From Streptomyces massasporeus (GTDB taxonomy: Bacteria > Actinomycetota > Actinomycetes > Streptomycetales > Streptomycetaceae): a stretch of 64,000 nucleotides of DNA. A model generated the notes under the pieces. It saw nothing but the letters and a program-made list of their open reading frames with translations. It was not told where the DNA came from and did no database searches. The stretch covers positions 930,001 through 994,000 of the forward strand of contig NZ_BMSE01000002.1 in NCBI RefSeq assembly GCF_014648995.1. Reading direction: 5' to 3'. Both the position numbers and the translations under genes were made by a program. Of this stretch, positions 63,922 through 64,000 are shown one piece after another (position 1 is the stretch's first letter; the number at the start of each line of letters is the position of its first letter).

Positions 63922-64000
63922 GAGCCGAGTCCTCCCGGGGATCCGTGGTGCCGGATGTCCGCCGGTCGCGGGCCGCGACCGCCATGGGGCTTGTTCCGGG

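Overview
The window is very GC-rich, with densely packed genes, frequent four-base ATGA/GTGA stop/start overlaps, GTG/TTG starts and twin-arginine-style leaders. Together with a mycosin-free ESX/type VII locus, this suggests a Streptomyces or close actinomycete chromosome. It has three parts.

(1) Positions 1-3830 are ordinary chromosome: a membrane protein fragment, a MerR regulator with a recognisable operator, a Uma2-type nuclease-fold protein, an AraC regulator next to an EamA exporter, and the RNase P RNA gene rnpB. The 5' end of rnpB overlaps the 3' end of the exporter gene.

(2) Positions 3792-35399 are a 31.6-kb integrative element inserted into the 3' end of rnpB. A perfect 39-bp duplication of the rnpB 3' end (3792-3830 and 35361-35399) marks attL and attR. 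A tyrosine integrase and an excisionase sit beside attR, and short AAGTCCC repeats at about 11-bp spacing lie inside both ends. The cargo includes a TnsA-like endonuclease with a truncated TnsB partner, a methyltransferase, a lone NlpC/P60 hydrolase, a DNA methyltransferase broken by an amber codon, and a DUF5655 nuclease-like protein. The centrepiece (10686-33364) appears to be a large anti-phage system. It has a Hanks-type kinase, then four translationally coupled genes: a DrmD-like SNF2 helicase, a large Eco57I/DrmMI-like adenine methylase, a 2238-residue DEAD helicase with a DUF1998 region and a nuclease-like tail, and a RelE-like/UvrD helicase. After these come a second kinase carrying the same RelE-like N-terminal module as the UvrD protein, and a convergent PD-(D/E)XK endonuclease. 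The core resembles class 1 DISARM, but no separate DrmC phospholipase-D protein is seen, and the kinases and RelE-fused helicase are not part of the textbook system.

(3) Positions 35400-64000 return to the chromosome. First comes a frameshifted secreted NucA/NucB DNase with a neighbour of unknown function and some small proteins. Then follows a long minus-strand ESX (type VII secretion) locus, read from 52975 down to 38704: two WXG100-like proteins, a DUF6507 protein, a 755-residue toxin with a C-terminal nuclease domain, candidate immunity proteins including Imm49, a frameshifted pentapeptide-repeat protein, a small membrane protein, EccD, a MinD-like ATPase, EccC and a DUF6177 protein. The rest is housekeeping and metabolic: MazG-like, DoxX, NTF2-like, aldo/keto reductase, SDR, Gfo/Idh/MocA, Bcr/CflA exporter coupled to a serine hydrolase, an Rsm22-like methyltransferase, a secreted SH3-like protein and an S28 peptidase. 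No tRNA, rRNA or CRISPR array was seen.
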